In this document: piece after piece, positions 61,916-64,000 of the stretch
Layout: every line of letters begins with the position of its first letter
Position numbering within the stretch: the stretch's first letter is position 1
Assembly: GCA_905331475.1 (NCBI GenBank)
Contig: CAJNYU010001669.1
Span: 7,639 to 71,638 of the forward strand
Origin: Rotaria socialis
Lineage: Eukaryota > Rotifera > Eurotatoria > Philodinida > Philodinidae
Length of the DNA stretch: 64,000 nucleotides
Reading direction: 5' to 3'
Translations under genes and position numbers: made by a program
Notes under the pieces: generated by a model
What the model saw: only the letters and a program-made list of their open reading frames with translations
What the model was told of the DNA's origin: nothing
The model's database searches: none

Positions 61916-62608
61916 CATGACAGCATAAAGTTCGATTGCTATGAACTTCTAAATTTCTTCATAAAATATCCAAACATTAATGAGGTGAGTGAAGCGCGCC
62001 CGAATTATTCGGAAATAATAATGATAACTATTATTAAGGTATTATAAAAGCCAGGTGTTAGAACTTTAGGTGGACACTATTTATCGATCGACATGTACCA
62101 TCATTTATATTGAGGGTGAACGACTGCTCGATGGAAATCGAAGAATAGATAGTCCAACCTATGTAACTGGTTTCGAGAGCGAAGAGTCAATAGAAGGTTC
62201 ATTTCGACAATCAAATAACCGTACATACCATCCACGATATGTTGATGATTTTCATTCTCAGAGGCGGAGATCTCTTGAAGTAGGTTTGACAAATTTTATG
62301 AATTTCTTTACCTGTTTTTAACTTTTAAGGATCTAACCGATCATGCCCGAATAATACGAAATGCGGACAGGTATCTTTAACAAATACGGATGCTGATTAT
62401 TTCTAAACCTCTATCTATATGAGTGATTTATAGGAATAACCACTTCCATGACTCAAGAAACCAACAAAGAATAGTGAATTTTACGGATAGCACCATCACT
62501 CCAATCAATTTAGCTAGTAATCCGACGAGAAATGATCAAGAAACTAGTTTGAAATCTAGTTATACTCTGCTGCAAAAACCCAACTACACCGTCACAAAAT
62601 ACCATTGA
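61916..62608 (+). CDS. unidentified gene, last four exons
   Basis: Four exons join in frame over 164 residues to TGA at 62606-62608: 61916-61984, 62070-62279, 62330-62370, 62434-62608. Introns are 50-85 bp with GT-AG. Exon a reads HDSIKFDCYELLNFFIKYPN, then INE, faintly ankyrin-like (helix pair then D/N loop). The remainder is polar and rich in Arg, Asn, Ser (ESEESIEGSFRQSNNRTYHP, DFHSQRRRSLEDLTDHARII), ending NYTVTKYH. No upstream exon with an ATG could be attached; the preceding 1.2 kb is a transposon. It may be the 3' end of a larger gene, or a gene fragment truncated by the insertion. Function unknown. Confidence 0.6.
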
Positions 62609-63106
62609 GGCTTTCTCTCATAATGCAACTCCAAGAATCAGGCGTCCAAACCTGGGTATGAAGAACATTCTAGGTTCTATTGAGCAGTATTGAATCGGGA
62701 AGCATGATAATATTCCCTTGTTTTTCTAGAATTTTACAGAATAGTCTCTTTTAGCAGGCTATTTTTAGGTTTATTTTGCACACATAATTGTTCGTTTTTA
62801 CCAATTCGACAGCATTGTAATCATATGAGTTATTGCGATCGGTAAATTATCCAAGCTGAAATTTTCAGAATCATAGACAGCTCGAATGGTCATTTCCATA
62901 TTAGTGCCCTGGGTACATAGTTACTGTCTTTCTGTACTTTTTTCTTTGGGCGTGAGAGGACTTTTTAGACAAAATATCTATAGATTCGGTAAACTGATTG
63001 ATAACATAATAGTTCGTGCATGCGCATACCATTTGAGGTAGATATATTTAACACGCCCTCTGAAATTTTGTTCAATCGTATGATAGTCACAATCAGTGAT
63101 TGGACC
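62609..63106. other. non-coding stretch
   Basis: Follows the partial gene; probably its 3' UTR and intergenic DNA. Nothing else supportable. Confidence 0.4.
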
Positions 63107-63290
63107 AGTACAAGTACATGAAGTATACGTACAAATACTTTGTACTTCACAATTGTACTTTGTACCGTACTTAAGTACATTTCACTCAAGTCCGTTTGTA
63201 CTCAGTACAGGTACTTGAGTACAAATGTACTTAGTACAATGTACCTAGGTACATCGTACTTAAGTACATTGTACTAAAGTACAAAGTACA
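63107..63290. repeat. GTAC-rich palindromic array
   Basis: About 21 GTAC tetramers in 184 bp, mostly in the palindromic contexts AAGTACATT, TTGTACTT and AAGTACAA, spaced at 6-12 bp. Because each unit is self-complementary, either strand can fold into many alternative hairpins. There is no coding sense. Confidence 0.85.
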
Positions 63291-63948
63291 ATTTCACGTT
63301 AGGCTTTGATTAATAATTTTTCTTAGCGTCAATCGGTTTTGTTGTCTAATGGCATCTGTCACTATGAACAACAATCGAAGTTAGCATCCATATTATGCCA
63401 TATTTTCATATCTACTGATATTAAAATTGGTTCTTCTCACACTTGAATCGATTGCAATGACACTGTTTTAATCTGATTGGAATCTGTTTTTTTGCGTTTA
63501 AATTTTGTATTTCCGCTGATTTGAAGGTGTTTTGAATTTTTCTAATGAATTACTGAAACTCCATCAATTTTGATCCATCAATAAAATTCATTCGATTAGA
63601 TGAATTAGAAAACAATCGTCAAATGAGAAAAAATCAAAAATATGATATGAGACTAAAACCAGATTTTAATTATATTTAAATAATGGCGTTTTAGTCGATA
63701 TTAATCTCATTTTTAAGTTTTCTTCATGGAATCTGACACAAGTACTCAATTCATAGAATTTATATATTAGTTAGTCATCTTTAAAGAATATTTGAGAAAA
63801 GTTGCAATTAGTCTGTTATTTACGATTTTAGAGCCGTTTTGGAATCATTAAAGTACATTTAACAGATAGAAAACACTTAGAACCCAATGCAAAGAAGAAA
63901 AAATAGAAAATAGGATACATAAAAGGATTGTTTTAAGAGTGCCAGCAT
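63291..63948. other. spacer between two GTAC arrays
   Basis: AT-rich DNA without exon support. Lying between two arrays of the same motif, it may be the interior of one repeat element whose right end is cut by the window edge. Confidence 0.4.
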
Positions 63949-64000
63949 TGTACTGAGTACATTGTACTGAGTGCCGGTACTAAGTACAAATGTACTTAAG
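63949..64000. repeat. GTAC-rich array, truncated by window end
   Basis: Six GTAC tetramers in 52 bp (TTGTACTGAGTACATTGTAC and so on) in the same style as 63107-63290; continues beyond the window. Confidence 0.8.

Noticed and set aside
62070..62321. 83-codon ORF starting at 62070 as a stand-alone gene
   Set aside because: The GTG at 62070 directly follows a 3' splice site and the frame continues from an upstream exon and into two downstream ones, so it is an internal exon.

Overview
This is eukaryotic, AT-rich, metazoan DNA, most likely from a bdelloid rotifer (Adineta/Rotaria type). The grounds are the intron-rich genes with very short introns (about 50-150 bp, GT-AG), the FG-GAP/VCBS-type fragment at the left edge, a large F-box protein of a form I associate with bdelloid expanded families, an intron-containing Penelope-like retroelement remnant, and (TGTGGG)n tracts matching the repeat reported for bdelloid telomeres. 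The species assignment is inference. Gene models were spliced by eye; reading-frame continuity across every junction is the main support.

Layout. 1-5.6 kb is a repeat graveyard: the end of an FG-GAP gene, a decayed Penelope-like RT on the minus strand, an element bounded by inverted repeats, a hydrophobic ORF and a cytochrome P450 scrap. 6.2-7.4 kb (minus) is a 7-exon coiled-coil gene; 9.2-10.3 kb (minus) is a CFAP97-like gene with an in-frame 27-nt minisatellite; 11.2-13.0 kb (plus) is a Ca2+-binding structural protein with one EF-hand at each end. 13.2-21.4 kb (minus) is a dense block of conserved genes in head-to-tail order MAX -> NELFB -> FGD-type RhoGEF. MAX and NELFB are only 105 bp apart, with a 3' splice site directly against the NELFB start codon, suggesting a trans-spliced operon. 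SMG9 (22.1-26.6 kb, plus) is divergent from MAX and has an inverted-repeat element in its 2-kb first intron.

26.6-31.2 kb is apparently non-coding. 31.2-34.2 kb (plus) is a rhodopsin-class GPCR with overlapping alternative N-terminal frames; 35.7-37.8 kb (plus) is a cysteine-rich type I membrane protein; 40.9-45.2 kb (plus) is a nine-exon orphan of 797 residues. 45.2-49.8 kb holds repeats, a broken zinc-binding fragment and an assembly gap. 49.8-59.3 kb (plus) is an intact nine-exon F-box gene with long introns. 59.3-64.0 kb is repeat-rich: telomere-like tract, an inverted-repeat element with TA duplication, the last four exons of an unidentified gene, and two GTAC-rich palindromic arrays.

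Functional mix: transcription (MAX, NELFB), RNA surveillance (SMG9), Rho-GTPase signalling (FGD), ubiquitin ligase adaptor (F-box), peptide/chemical sensing (GPCR), cilia (CFAP97-like) and several lineage-restricted-looking proteins. Apart from MAX-NELFB I see no pathway clustering.
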